Positions 46,063 through 57,749 of a DNA stretch of 64,000 bases are shown one piece after another; position 1 is the first letter of the stretch, and every line of letters starts with the position of its first letter. The stretch is from Zygaena filipendulae (lineage: Eukaryota > Arthropoda > Insecta > Lepidoptera > Zygaenidae). The stretch is taken from assembly GCA_907165275.2 (NCBI GenBank), contig OU015670.1, forward strand, positions 9,327,501 to 9,391,500. Direction: 5' to 3'. A program made the translations under genes and the position numbers. The notes under the pieces were generated by a model that was not told the DNA's origin, made no database searches, and was given only the letters and a program-made list of their open reading frames with translations.

Positions 46063-46444
46063 GTACATATTATTATAGGTATCCCAAAACCAAGAATCTA
46101 ATCTTAGCACGTACAGTTTCTGAGACTTAAAAAAAATTTTTTTTTCTGCATATTAGATTCTTAAAGTAATTATGATGCGAAACAAAACATGTTGTTTCAT
46201 ATTATACTTATACAAACAATGGACCTATGTGAACCTGGCAGCTGATTTTACAAAGTAAGTAATTGGTTTTTATGAATTGCATAGGATTGTACCCGGCTTG
46301 TACCGGATGGTTATTTCATTCATGAACCGACCTCTATGTTTATAAAATTATACATCTCAAGTTACTGATTGATGAGCGCAAAAAGTTAAAGCAATCAGTT
46401 CACGAGTTATTCACATGACAGACGGTTGGTCACAGCGAGTTAAC

Positions 46445-49400
46445 ATGGAGATGAATATACCCGCGTATGTATTTGTAGTTTTAAATGTTATTAGTAAAAG
46501 GAACGAGTATATTCATAATTATTAACGAATACACAACGTGTTAATGAATTAACTGAAAACTAGAAAGTAGTTTATTCAGAATCGACTAGCTAGAATATAG
46601 GTTTTTTTTTTTTCATTTTTACTAGCCAATGTCTAAATTATTTATAATACAACATTAGGCGCGTACGCCGCCCGCAGCAAAACAATTCGATCTGGTAGCC
46701 GGGGGCGTAGCGCTTGGAATTTCGTAGATAAGTCACCTCCAAACTAATGTTGAATAACTTTTAAAGTATAAATTTATTCGACATAAAATATATTTTTATG
46801 ATAATATTGTTTATTTTTTAAATGGAGTGTATCAGGTTTTCAGTTAATTCTCTAGCACGTTGTATAAAAATCTCGTATCACAGTATTTGTTATCGATCTC
46901 CTCCGAAACGCTTAAATGACTGATTTTTATGAAATTTTCTATGTATATTTGTTAGGACTGAGAATAAGTTCGTAGGGTATTTTATATTCCCTTCTTTAGG
47001 TAGCCACACTTATCATCTATGACAAGGGTAGCTACCCACATTTTATTTGGACAAAATTTTAATTTCGAGTTCCTGCGGGAATTCCGAAATTCGCGTGGGT
47101 GTAATCGCCAGGCACAGCTAGTTTTTAACAGACTTCCAAAACATGAGGATCAGAATTCGTCTGTATGTTGTTTCGGGTAAAATAATTTACTGAAATTTAC
47201 TAAAAAAATATTAAACAGGCTAATTGACGTTAGTTTTTAAAATAACGGTAATATTGTGAAATTCTGAGGACAGAAAATGCGTGGTGGTGGGTGCTCGCAC
47301 GTGATAGATCGGTACTGTCGGTACCATTCGATTGTGTTGTGGTCACAGTTCAAACCTAACCTAACCTAGTATGTCAGGGTGCACATAAATACCTCTTCAA
47401 TGCCAATCGTTTACAATCTAACGGTTTTTACAATTTCACGGTGGCATATATACCTACCAAGTTTGATTTCCACGATAAGCAAGCATAGCCAAGTGTGGGA
47501 TCAAGTCGATCTGTTATAATTATAGGTACTTAATAGTTATTTTCATAAATATTTTCAGCAAAGAAGATGCACTGGTTTTAAGGTCCACCAGGATCTTGAG
47601 TACATTCCTGGCCCTCATCGGGGCGTGGCCCGGCGAGGCGCTAGGACAGCAGAGGTCTTGGTTCTCGGAGTGCTGGAGGAAATTTTTAGTGCTCCAAAAT
47701 GGGATTGTTATCGGCGGTGAAACATATTATCTGATAGATATGTTCCATTCGCTTTCTTTCTTCGATCTTGGACACATTTACATAACGAATTTCATATCCG
47801 TTCTGGCTTTCTTAAGTATCTTTTATATTTTACTCATCTTTTAATAAAATCTATAATGCTTTGTCATCACCTCCACTTAACCGCACAGCTCCACCTGGTT
47901 TTAAACTAACGATAAGCAGAGCTTGTACTATGGGTGCTGGAGAACTGCTTAATTACTTACAAAGTTACTATCTGTGGAAATTTGGTATTTCCGCTCTTCG
48001 TTCCAGGACAAAAAGTATCCTTTGTCACTCGATGATACTGTAGTAACTCTGTACCAGTGAAATAATTCTTAAAATCGGTTCCAGACATTAAAAACAAACT
48101 TTACCTTTTTGTAATATTAGTGTAAAATACTTACTCATTTTTTTCTTCATATTTTAGGGTCGCTATATTTTGGCAAACTTGGGAAAGTACGGTGAGGTAT
48201 CAAGATATTTCCTGATGGAGTTCCATCTGATACATCACAAACACAAAGGAATATATTATAAGGAGGTAGGTACGAAGCAGAGAGCAGTCATATTCCGACC
48301 CTACTAACTTAACCTAACCATTTCGATTTTCGAATAATACCGGGGACAAAAAAGCTGGTTTGTATTTGGTTGCACCCCGACGTGCTGGGTTAGGTTAGGT
48401 TATTTTATATCGAACGCAGGCATTGTACAAAATGATAAAGGCATACCTATAGAATACTCTCCTTAACGATTCCAGAACTAATCTGATCACCAGTTTTCGT
48501 TTCAGATATATGAACGCGTAGAAAAAGTGTCCTACTACTTCTCACTGTACTTATCGTCAATGATGGTCTTTGGTGCGGCACTCTTCAACATATCTCCGCT
48601 CTATAACAACATTAAGATTGGCGTGTTCACAGGAAACGTCCCAGAGAACGCCACGTTAGACTTCTCCATATTCTACAAGTTCCCTGGGTTCGATCCCAAC
48701 GATCATTTCTATATTGTGACGCTCTTCAATTGTTTAATGTCGATAGAATGTGGTATCTCTGCGTGCATGATTGATTTGTATCTATCGCTGATGGTATTCC
48801 AAATAATAGGCCATATTGAAATACTGAGGAATAATTTGGAGAATCTGCCTCTGCCGAAAGGTCAGGTCTCCAGTTTTGGGCAGTTCAAATTTCAAGTGTA
48901 CGATAGAGACGAGAATATCATCATACATGAGAAACTGAAGGAGAGCATTATGCATCATAAACAGATTGTTAAGTACGTGTTTTGTTTGAACTTTATTTGA
49001 ATACCTAGTAGTTATTTTGTCTAATAGGTAGTTGACTCTTGCGATTTTGCCCGCCTCAATTTCGGAGTTCCAATAGGAACTCTCTATGTCAGCTAAGAGG
49101 GAAGTACCAGCCATCTCAAGTTACAAAACCTAACTAAATCGTACCTAAACACCAAAATATCTTTGTGTCGAGATAAAAAGTATATTATGACACTTAGAGA
49201 TACTGTAGCTACCAGTGAAATTATTTCAGTTTCAGAGATTACCCATTAATTTCAAATTTCGGAATTAAAAAAATAAAAACTACCATTTTATAGGTACTTA
49301 CCTAATTCTTCGTTTGCGTATTCGAGGTTTGACTTTTAACTTTATTTTTTTAATATAAATTATTTTGGGTTTTGTTGGGTCCCTCGAGTCCCTAGTTAAA

Positions 49401-51521
49401 GCGAAAGTTATGTTAGTATTATGTATCTAGAATCATATTATAGGGGCCAGTTGGATAACAGTAACGAAAGACCAATTGTGTGTTGTCATTGCCTGACAGT
49501 GGACCTCTCATATTTCCTGCATTGATTTTTTTATTCTCACTCATGATCGTCTTCATCTTCATAGGATATATTATGTACTTAAAGATGTAATGTACGTTAC
49601 TATTTACTTAGTAGATAAACCACCAAATTAAAAAAAGTTTACAAACTCTTCTTTGTAGTTTTGCAGATGACATGTCTTCTTTTTTTGGACCAACACTGGC
49701 TTTTTCTTACTTATTCCATTCAGTCAGCTGCTGTTTGTTACTCCTGGAATGCTTTAGAGGCGTAAGTTATGTCACATGTATTAATAAGAAGTACGTTATG
49801 ATACAAATTACCAATGTTCACGCGTTTTATCCGATACATTTACGAGGATAATGTACATGAAATAGGTAAAAAAGGAAGTTAGTATATCAATGACAAAACA
49901 TATATAAAAATTAGGTTGTACCATAAAATCAAGTATATCGATGACATAAAATAAAAAACTGCTAATTACTGAGATTGAAAGAATGGGAACTATTAATTTA
50001 AAAGCGCTATTGCGGTATTTAAATTACCGTGGTGAGTACAAAGCAAGTGCTTATTAAGCTTTATTACGAAGCTAAAAACAGTGCAATAAGAGTCTCTTTA
50101 CGGACAAGTATAATAATAATAATCTTAACTTTCATTTAGGCTTACAATGTGACCTACATAAATATATCCTACATATATTCTAATTTTTACTTGAATTTTA
50201 TAACTGGTACTTAAATTGGGAGTACCCGTGCCATAAGTACCAGCGAATTTGTTAAGAATATGTCTGTTTTTTTTATTACGTTATCTACCATTTTACCATT
50301 TTATAAGTGTGTGTTAAAAAAAAAGTAAGATTCCCTCAGAAACGCGGAGTAAAAGTATATAAGCAAGAGATATAAGTAACAAGGGATAAGTTATCTGCAG
50401 ACTAAGTTTAACTTGTGGTTATGGCAAGATTCGTGTTTTAACTGACAAATAGGCACATAGAAGGTGTTTTGTAACGGAAAATTAAAAATGGTGGTACTCT
50501 TTTATAGCTACTCCATCTCTTATGAGCTAAACAAGAATTCACGTTATTGTCAATCTAATTTCAAAGTGGTAGTATAATTACTATAATTTTTTTCAGGATC
50601 CAGAAGCACTGGCTAGATTTGGGCCTCTAACAATTTTAGTATTCGGTCAGCTCATACAGATTTCCGTTGTATTTGAAGTTGTAAATACTGTAGTAAGCAT
50701 CAATAAAAATGTTAATTTATCTCATAAACTTGCCCGATAGTAATAATGAAACTCAATATTACCATACATAAGTTTGTAATAAGTACGATTGAGGTGCTAA
50801 AAGTTAGCCATTACACTTAATTTTTATCAGGTCTTCACACACATCACGCACCATTAAGTACCGCTTTAGCATAATCAAAGTACAGTTCGATAGAAGTGAA
50901 TTTTGATCAATTCTTTTGTCAAAGTATACACATAGTTCATTTGGATAATATGTTACGCTCTAGTGTAGAGTTTCTAGTATTCTTATTCTTTTAGCTTTTG
51001 AGCCTCTTATTCCAGAGAGAATGGTTTCTGCTCCGAATAATACGACCATACGGTATCAAAACGATTGCCAACCAAATGATTGCAGCAAATTCTTCATTAA
51101 TCCCAAATTATCGTACCTATGACAGTATCTATCGTCCAAGATTTTGTGTAAGAGTGTACATACATTAGTAACTTTAACTTATCTGATTTGTTTGTCATTA
51201 GAGCGTGAAATTGATTGATGCAGTGTACGGTGTCCCTTGGGAGATGATGAACGTCAGCAATCAAAGATCAGTGAGCATCATGTTGAAGCGGATCCAGAGT
51301 CCTATACAAGTGACGGCTATGGGTATGGTTGCTGTGGGTGTTCAGACCATGGCTGGGGTGAGAACGTTCTATCGATAAAACATGATGAACCTTTAAACAA
51401 ATTCTTTGATATCTTGCATATTTTTGTCGTTGAAAATCGAGTAATCTTGGAATATTGATTGTTTCAGATCCTGAAAACTACCTTTTCTTATTTCATGCTC
51501 CTGAGATCTATGAGTGAATAA
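46445..51521 (+). CDS. Odorant receptor 2 (apparently intact)
   Basis: Exons 46445-46464, 47559-47814, 48158-48265, 48506-48972, 49659-49761, 50597-50692, 51202-51357 and 51468-51521 (TAA) give 1260 bp and 419 amino acids, normal for insect odorant receptors. Recognisable parts: the N-terminal STFLALIGAWPGEALG; a first membrane region around FLVLQNGIVIGGETYYLI; ERVEKVSYYFSLYLSSMMVF; exon 5 FADDMSSFFGPTLAFSYLF; the intracellular and C-terminal stretch VTAMGMVAVGVQTMAGI then FSYFMLLRSMSE. It is expected to pair with Orco in olfactory neurons; the ligand is unknown. Seven junctions were placed; six are clean GT-AG in phase. The exon 2/3 junction is not: the only conserved GT (47816-47817) leaves one base too many, so I ended exon 2 at 47814. 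It is very close to receptor 1, implying a recent segmental duplication of ~6 kb including upstream DNA. Confidence 0.82.
46533..46863. mobile_element. ACAACGTGTTAATGAATT MITE, uninterrupted copy
   Basis: 331 bp with ends ACAACGTGTTAATGAATTAA and TTCTCTAGCACGTTGT. The internal GGCGCGTACGCCGCCCGCAG is shared with 35039-36621. In intron 1 of receptor 2 and absent from that of receptor 1, so it inserted after duplication or was lost from receptor 1. Confidence 0.85.
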
Positions 51522-51582
51522 GTACTCTCGAACTCATAGAAATCTCAAGGGTTTGTAGTCCTACAGATCACTAGACATAAAC

Positions 51583-51588
51583 AATAAA
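51583..51588 (+). terminator. Possible polyadenylation signal of odorant receptor 2
   Basis: AATAAA 62 bp after the stop codon (ACAATAAAGG). Confidence 0.35.
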
Positions 51589-51877
51589 GGTTAAAATTTA
51601 GTTTTGTTTTTACAAGCATTTATTTAACTTGCACTGTTCGTATGTAAGTTGCTCTCACTTTTGATCACAATTTGCAAACTATTTTCTGCCTACCCGATTG
51701 AGACGAATGACAATAGAATGCTATGGTACCATCGAGTTCAACTGACGATGGAGCAATCAGAGATAGTCGGATTTGTACTAGGTACATAGTTTGTTTGGTT
51801 GCTATGAGTACTTTACTTACCCATGATAAAGCTTGTCTTAAAAAGAACATTTATTTTACTGTAATACTTTTTAACTA

Positions 51878-52085
51878 ACTAGCTGTGCCCTGCGGTTTCA
51901 CCCGCGGTAATTTCGGAATTCCCGCGGGAATCCAGTACATGCTATACCTATGTAAGACCTTCCTCTTGAATCACTCTTGGTGAAAACCGCATGTAAATCC
52001 GTTCTGTAGTTTCTTTTTAGTTTATCGCGAACGGACTCGACAGCGGAAGTGATTTCATTATTCTACTATGTAAATATATTGCATA
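51878..52085 (-). mobile_element. Helitron-like repeat
   Basis: ACTAGCTGTGCCCTGCGG start and TTCCCGCGGGAATCC core; related in design to 14729-14895 (TCACTCTTGGTGAAAACCGC block). Confidence 0.7.
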
Positions 52086-52371
52086 ATATATGTTTCGGAT
52101 CTTATAGTTTAATGTTTCAGACACTCTTAGGAGCTTAGTTTAGCTTATAGTATTTTGGCCATCTAAATTTTATATTGTAATATGCTTTGTTCAAATTAGG
52201 GGAGTAATTAGTAAAGGAGTAACTGTAATCTAATGAAAATAATTCGTTCAAAACTAAAGCGCCCGATGAACTATTAAGTTATTATTAAGAAATAAATCAA
52301 TATATCTTCACAACTATGGTTTCTTTTAACTTCCCATTTCTAACTGATAGTTGAAGTGATTTCACGGTTAT

Positions 52372-55300
52372 TGTTAGGGATCACTGTTCGGTCCACTGCG
52401 TGAAACCGAACACTGCTTTCGACAGCGATTTACGCGATCGAGCCGCTTTCCTACGGCCCGGTCGCGGCAGTCGATTCATGTCGGTCACGGGCGTCGGTAT
52501 ACTATCAATTAATCCATAACAAACGAATCGGCTCGCCAGCCGCGTCCCGTGCCGACCACAACATCTATCATAGACAATCACCCTGATATACAATAAACAA
52601 ATAAATCAACATATCTAGCCGTATCAGTCACAGGTCACTGTGCCCCACACATTTTTGGTCCTTCGAGCTGTTAATTGGGTACCAGTGACGGACTCTCGAG
52701 CTCGTGGAGTATAGTGACAAGCTGTGACATTATCAGTGAATTTTTTGTGGACATGAGTGAATAGTGGAACATCGGATTATCAAGGGGTATATCGGGGATT
52801 ATCAAGCGTTGCAATGAGCAGCATATCAAGGGGAATTATCGGGGTTTATCAAGCGTTGCAGTGAGCAGCATATCAAGGGGAATTATCGGGGTTTATCAAG
52901 CGTTGCAGTGAGCAGCATATCAAGGGGTATATCGGGGATTATCAAGCGTTGCAGTGAGCAGCATATCAAGGGATATATCGGGGATTATCAAGCGTTGCAG
53001 TGAGCAGCATATCAAGGGGTATATCGGGGATTATCAAGCGTTGCAGTGAGCAGCATATCAAGGGGATATAGGGGATCAAGAGCATATCATTGTATCAGGA
53101 GTATATCGGGGTATCGGGGTATATCAGCCTATCAAGAGTTCATATCTGTGTTAGGAATATAATCATGAGTCTCAACATAGAGTATCTGTACGAGTCTCAA
53201 GCTGAGCTCTATGCAGCCATGGAAAAGCTGCAGAGCAACATGCAAAAAGATGGAAGGGAACGTAAATCCACCCCTAACTATTTTGCACGCAAACTAGAGA
53301 CTTTAGAATCGTATTGGGGAGAATATCAGGGTAATCATAATGAAATTTTAAAGGCTGAAGACAAAGAACAGCCGTATTTTCAAGGAAAATACTATGAAAA
53401 AACGGAGAAGCTTTATCGCAAAATTAAAACATACATCATGGATAACTCGGCAACAGAGCCGAGTTCGTATTCAAAAGGAGCAATCGCAAGTACGAGTAAA
53501 CAATATCAAAAAGGGAAATTATCAGTGGAAGAATCAGGCCAGGCTTATCAGGAAGAGAGGAACGTATCAAGCGAAGAGATAGGTGCGAAGAATAATTATG
53601 AAAAACAAGAATCGGTAAAGGAAAAATCACAAGGGTCATTCAGCAAGTTGGATGACATGTTACATGTTCAAACTATCAATTTTACAGCCTTTATGCGAAC
53701 CGTTAATGGTATCAAAATCGAAAATATCTCCGAGAAATGGGAATTTGAAGATGTACTTTCGCAAGTGCAAACTAGATGGGAAACTATAGATTCACAGCAT
53801 TGGAAAATTTATGCCGAACTAGAGGGCGACAACGAAGAGTATGAAAGGGCATTCGCAGATCACGAAAATGTGTATATTCATTTGAAAAAAGCTATCAACA
53901 CTAAACTATGGTCCGTAGCGCATCGAGAAAAATCCACACCCAAAGTGGACATCCCTATCTTCACCGGTAACTATCATCAATGGACCTCATTCAAAGACTT
54001 ATTCAAGGAAGCAATACATTTAAATCCTTGCCTATCAAAGGCTCAAAAAATGCAGTTTTTAAAAAACAAAATAAGAGGTGAAGCGGAAAGACTCATACAA
54101 CATCTCCCGATCAGCACAGAAAATTATGATACATGTTGGGATATATTAAACCATCGGTATGACAACAAAAAACTTATTTTTACGTCACACCTCAACATTC
54201 TTTTAAGCCTTCCTACGTCACAACAACAGTCGGTAGGGCACATTCGAAAAATGCATGACGTCACCCTAGAAACATTAAACGCTATAAAAAACCTTGGAGT
54301 GGATATAGGTACGTGGGATCCAATACTTATTCACCTTTTGTCACAAAAATTAGATGGTGAATCATATACAGAGTACATAGAGTCATTGAAAAATTCTCGC
54401 GAATTACCAAGTTTACAAGAATTTCTAAACTACTTGGAAAGCAAATTTACAACTTTAGAACAAGGACGCAGGACGCAGAACAATATTTATCAGAAGAGTA
54501 ACAACTATCAAACTAATCAAAGTATGTACCACGGCCCTAGAAAGAACATGCAGTATTATAACAAGTATTCAAATTACAGTTGGAATAATAACTCGCCGAA
54601 GCCATTTATGCGATCCTTTTATGCAACGGCACCGTCATCGGCATGGAACAAAAGATGTCCGTTATGCAATCATGAACATGCATTAGTTTATTGTGAAAAC
54701 TTTTTAAGTATGACGAATGACGCAAAATTAAATATGATACAACAAAGGAATATATGCCAGAATTGCTTATATCCACATTATGACAAAATATGTAACTCAC
54801 AAAGACGATGCCGCATTTGTTCGGAGAATCATCATACAATGATACATGACGCCTATACGCAAAGGAAGCCAACAACAAAATTAGGTCACGAAGTTGCAAA
54901 ACGTGTTACATTTAATACATTTAATAGAAGTAATCAAAATCAACATGGTACAAATATGTCGCATGTATCGCAATACGAAACAATGGAAACTTTATTATCT
55001 ACGGCGTTAGTTAATGTCGAGGCCGCAGATGGATCAATCATAAGGATGAGAGCCTTGATTGACCAAGGGTCGCAATTGTCTCTTATCACGGAGCATGGAG
55101 CACAAACATTAGGAATTAAAAGACGACAGAGTAAAGCGATCGTTTTTGGAGTAGGTGAGAGAGAAAGTAACTGTAAAGGAACGCTTAATATCAAATGTAA
55201 CTCAATTTACAATGAGTTTTCATTTAAGGCCGAAGTATATATCATGAACAACTTAATTAAAAATCTGCCCAACGTATCATTTGAAAAGCCCTCATGGGAG

Positions 55301-56755
55301 TATATCAAGAATATTAATTTAGCTGATCCAGAATATCATATTAGCAGACCGGTAGATTTATTATTTGGTGCAGATATTTATGCACTTATCATGTTAGGAG
55401 GCATCATCAGGGGAGAAAATTTATCTCAACCACTTGCCCAGCAAACTCAACTGGGATGGGTTTTATGTGGAAATATGAAATCATTTCGTTGTAACGTGGT
55501 GTTATCAAACTTGAAAAATATACATAAATTTTGGGAGATAGAGGATATCAATGAAGCGTCAAACATATCAGAAGAAGATCAACATTGTATACAACATTAT
55601 AATAAAACGACGAAGCGACGTGACGATGGGCGATATGAGGTCGAATTACCTTTCAAAGAAGAGGAGAAATATCAATTAGGGAGATCAAAAGAGCTAGCAA
55701 TAGCTCAGTTTAAAAATTTGGAAAGAAAACTAGACAGAGACGTAGCGTTATCAACTGATTACAAAGCATTTATTAAGGAATATCAAGAACTAGGTCACAT
55801 GGTCCCATCAAAAAATACTTATACGACAGAATGTTTCCTACCGCATCATGGAGTACATCGCACAGATTCGACTACAACTAAATTACGCGTAGTATTTAAC
55901 GCGTCAGCAACGACGTCCTCAGGGATGAGTCTAAATGATGTAATGTATAAAGGGCCCAACCTACAGCAAGACTTACAGGCTCTAGTTCTAAAATGGAGGC
56001 AGTATAAATATGCATACACTGCGGACATTGAGAAGATGTACCGGCAGATCTATATCAGTGAACATCATCAAAATTATCAAAAAATCGTGTGGAGAGACTA
56101 TCAACAGCAACCTATTCAAGATTATCAACTGACGACAGTGACTTATGGTACGAAGGCAGCACCATTTTTGGCAATGATGACGTTGAAGAAACTAGCAACT
56201 GACGAAAGAAGCAGCTATCCTGAAGCAGCAGATATCATTGAACAAGCATTTTATATGGATGACCTTGTATATGGAGCGCACTCTATTAATAAAGGAAAAC
56301 AACAAATATCAGATTTGTGTAATGTATTAAAATCAGGAGGGTTCACTCTACGAAAATGGGCATGTACTGAACCAAAGATGTTGGACTCAATTGCGAATAA
56401 ACAAAGCACCGAAAACATACTTTATCAATTTAAATCAGAAGGTGTAGGAAAAACTTTAGGATTACAATGGAACTCTACCGAAGACAAATTCACATTCACG
56501 TGTAATATGACACTACATAATTCAACAAAGATAACGAAAAGAATGTTACTTTCAGAAATTTCGAAACTATTTGACCCTATTGGATGGTTAGTTCCGGTCA
56601 CCACTAAATTAAAAATACTATTTCAAACTGTTTGGACTCAGTGTTCTAAGTGGGAGGACAGTATTCCACCGAAAGTAAACAAAGAATGGTTAAAAATAAG
56701 AACGGATCTCGAAAACATGAGTCAAATAGAAATCCCACAAACTCATACAAAGGGA
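52372..56755 (+). mobile_element. BEL/Pao LTR retrotransposon, 3'-truncated
   Basis: A probable 5' LTR runs from TGTTAGGGATCACTG (52372) to CACACA (about 52651). It is followed at once by TTTTTGGTCCTTCGAGC, the usual position and look of a primer-binding site in BEL elements. Then come a repeat-rich leader (52778-53064) and the gag-pol frame. RNase H, integrase and 3' LTR are absent; no second LTR was seen downstream. After 56755 the sequence resumes as flanking DNA like that after odorant receptor 1 (ACACTTTGATAGGTTTCAAC). The insertion therefore lies in the duplicated 3' flank of receptor 2. Confidence 0.85.
52778..53064 (+). repeat. Minisatellite of ~46-bp units in the BEL leader
   Basis: Six copies of a unit containing ATATCAAGGGG, ATCGGGG, TTATCAAGCGTTGCAGTGAG and CAGC, at 46-47-bp spacing with few differences. 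Degenerate half-units continue to about 53140. Unit length is not a multiple of three and every frame contains stops, so it is leader rather than coding. Confidence 0.9.
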
Positions 56756-56761
56756 GTTTAA
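53165..56761 (+). CDS. BEL/Pao gag-protease-reverse transcriptase polyprotein, truncated
   Basis: 1198 codons. The frame is open from 53090, but I chose the ATG at 53165 because the preceding 25 codons read through degenerate leader repeats. Order: a charged Gag N-terminus; the Pao-type Gag domain (DUF1759-like) at about residues 259-400 (PIFTGNYHQWTSFKDLF); two zinc-knuckle-like Cys/His groups from residue 498 (CPLCNHEH, then CQNC, CRICSENHH); an aspartic protease with DQGS at residues 633-636, the form common in BEL/Pao; and reverse transcriptase with YMDD at 1030-1033. It stops a short way into the region after the RT (LFDPIGWLVPV). Full family members continue with RNase H and integrase, so this one cannot mobilise itself. 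The last codons derive from the junction with receptor-flank DNA. No internal stops, so it is young. Confidence 0.88.
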   Translation: MSLNIEYLYESQAELYAAMEKLQSNMQKDGRERKSTPNYFARKLETLESYWGEYQGNHNEILKAEDKEQPYFQGKYYEKTEKLYRKIKTYIMDNSATEPSSYSKGAIASTSKQYQKGKLSVEESGQAYQEERNVSSEEIGAKNNYEKQESVKEKSQGSFSKLDDMLHVQTINFTAFMRTVNGIKIENISEKWEFEDVLSQVQTRWETIDSQHWKIYAELEGDNEEYERAFADHENVYIHLKKAINTKLWSVAHREKSTPKVDIPIFTGNYHQWTSFKDLFKEAIHLNPCLSKAQKMQFLKNKIRGEAERLIQHLPISTENYDTCWDILNHRYDNKKLIFTSHLNILLSLPTSQQQSVGHIRKMHDVTLETLNAIKNLGVDIGTWDPILIHLLSQKLDGESYTEYIESLKNSRELPSLQEFLNYLESKFTTLEQGRRTQNNIYQKSNNYQTNQSMYHGPRKNMQYYNKYSNYSWNNNSPKPFMRSFYATAPSSAWNKRCPLCNHEHALVYCENFLSMTNDAKLNMIQQRNICQNCLYPHYDKICNSQRRCRICSENHHTMIHDAYTQRKPTTKLGHEVAKRVTFNTFNRSNQNQHGTNMSHVSQYETMETLLSTALVNVEAADGSIIRMRALIDQGSQLSLITEHGAQTLGIKRRQSKAIVFGVGERESNCKGTLNIKCNSIYNEFSFKAEVYIMNNLIKNLPNVSFEKPSWEYIKNINLADPEYHISRPVDLLFGADIYALIMLGGIIRGENLSQPLAQQTQLGWVLCGNMKSFRCNVVLSNLKNIHKFWEIEDINEASNISEEDQHCIQHYNKTTKRRDDGRYEVELPFKEEEKYQLGRSKELAIAQFKNLERKLDRDVALSTDYKAFIKEYQELGHMVPSKNTYTTECFLPHHGVHRTDSTTTKLRVVFNASATTSSGMSLNDVMYKGPNLQQDLQALVLKWRQYKYAYTADIEKMYRQIYISEHHQNYQKIVWRDYQQQPIQDYQLTTVTYGTKAAPFLAMMTLKKLATDERSSYPEAADIIEQAFYMDDLVYGAHSINKGKQQISDLCNVLKSGGFTLRKWACTEPKMLDSIANKQSTENILYQFKSEGVGKTLGLQWNSTEDKFTFTCNMTLHNSTKITKRMLLSEISKLFDPIGWLVPVTTKLKILFQTVWTQCSKWEDSIPPKVNKEWLKIRTDLENMSQIEIPQTHTKGV

Positions 56762-57749
56762 GCTTTGATACACTTTGATAGGTTTCAACTTTTGTACAAT
56801 TAAATTGAAGGCACACTTTATTACACAATACATGTTTCAATTGTCACTCACAATCACAAATTTTCTAAATAAGTAGATCCAGAGATTACCCCCTACAACC
56901 TCACAAATATAGAGGGGCAATCAAACCGGTGCTTGGGTTTAAACCCGATAAAAGCCAGCCTTTTACAGTCTTCTATCGGTTAAAAACCCGAATCGGCAGG
57001 CTTTTATCGGCTGTTTTAAGACACGCGCTGGTTGCCCCGTCTATACTCACAAACTCACGAACTTTACCTCTTTACAATATTAGTATTGATTGGATAGTTA
57101 ATTAACAATTTAACGATAACAGTTTCTTAGATGTTTTTCATGTAGAACAGAACACTATTCCCGCGGGAACTCCGAAATAAACGTGCGTATAACCTTGGGG
57201 AACGGCTAGATCACAACAATAAATCGGTGTTTATTTTACTTTTCACTTCTCATGCTCTGAAAGTGCTTGGGCAGGATATAGGCTGCACAAAGTCGAATTT
57301 TGTGCTCAAGTGCATTAACGTATCTACTTATATATGTATCTATATTAAGGCAAAGAAAATGAGCCATACAGTTAAACACAATAAGAAGTTCATAGAGAGA
57401 ATTTGTTATTTTAAAATATTTACTTTAATTTATTTGCCTTATGTGTTTTTTAAGACATAAATACTGTTAATCGGGAAAAACAAATTCCTTCAGTTGTCAA
57501 AACTGTTCTCGAATTTCACTAAAGTAACACCGCGAGCGTCAACTAGTTTATAGTTAAATTGATTTCTGAAAGTTGAGAGGCGTTAGTTTTCTTGAGCAAA
57601 CAATGTTAGTTTTATATTCATAAAGCAACCTCTATGATTATGTTAAATTATATAACTCAGTTGTCTGATTAATAAGCACAACAAAAACAACTCAATCGGT
57701 TAATACTTTAATAGTAATTCAAATAACAGAAGGTTATCGGCGAGTTATC
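56756..57749. other. Spacer before odorant receptor 3
   Basis: Starts with DNA matching the receptor 1 3' flank (AATTAAATTGAAGGCACACT). It contains Helitron-like fragments near 56875-57090 and 57150-57210, and a self-complementary GGTTTAAACCCGATAAAAGCC region at about 56935-57030. From about 57600 it resembles the upstream DNA of the other receptors. Confidence 0.5.

Noticed and set aside
52778..53064. Regularly spaced repeats resembling a CRISPR array
   Set aside because: The whole ~46-bp unit is repeated with no variable spacers, in a eukaryotic retrotransposon leader.
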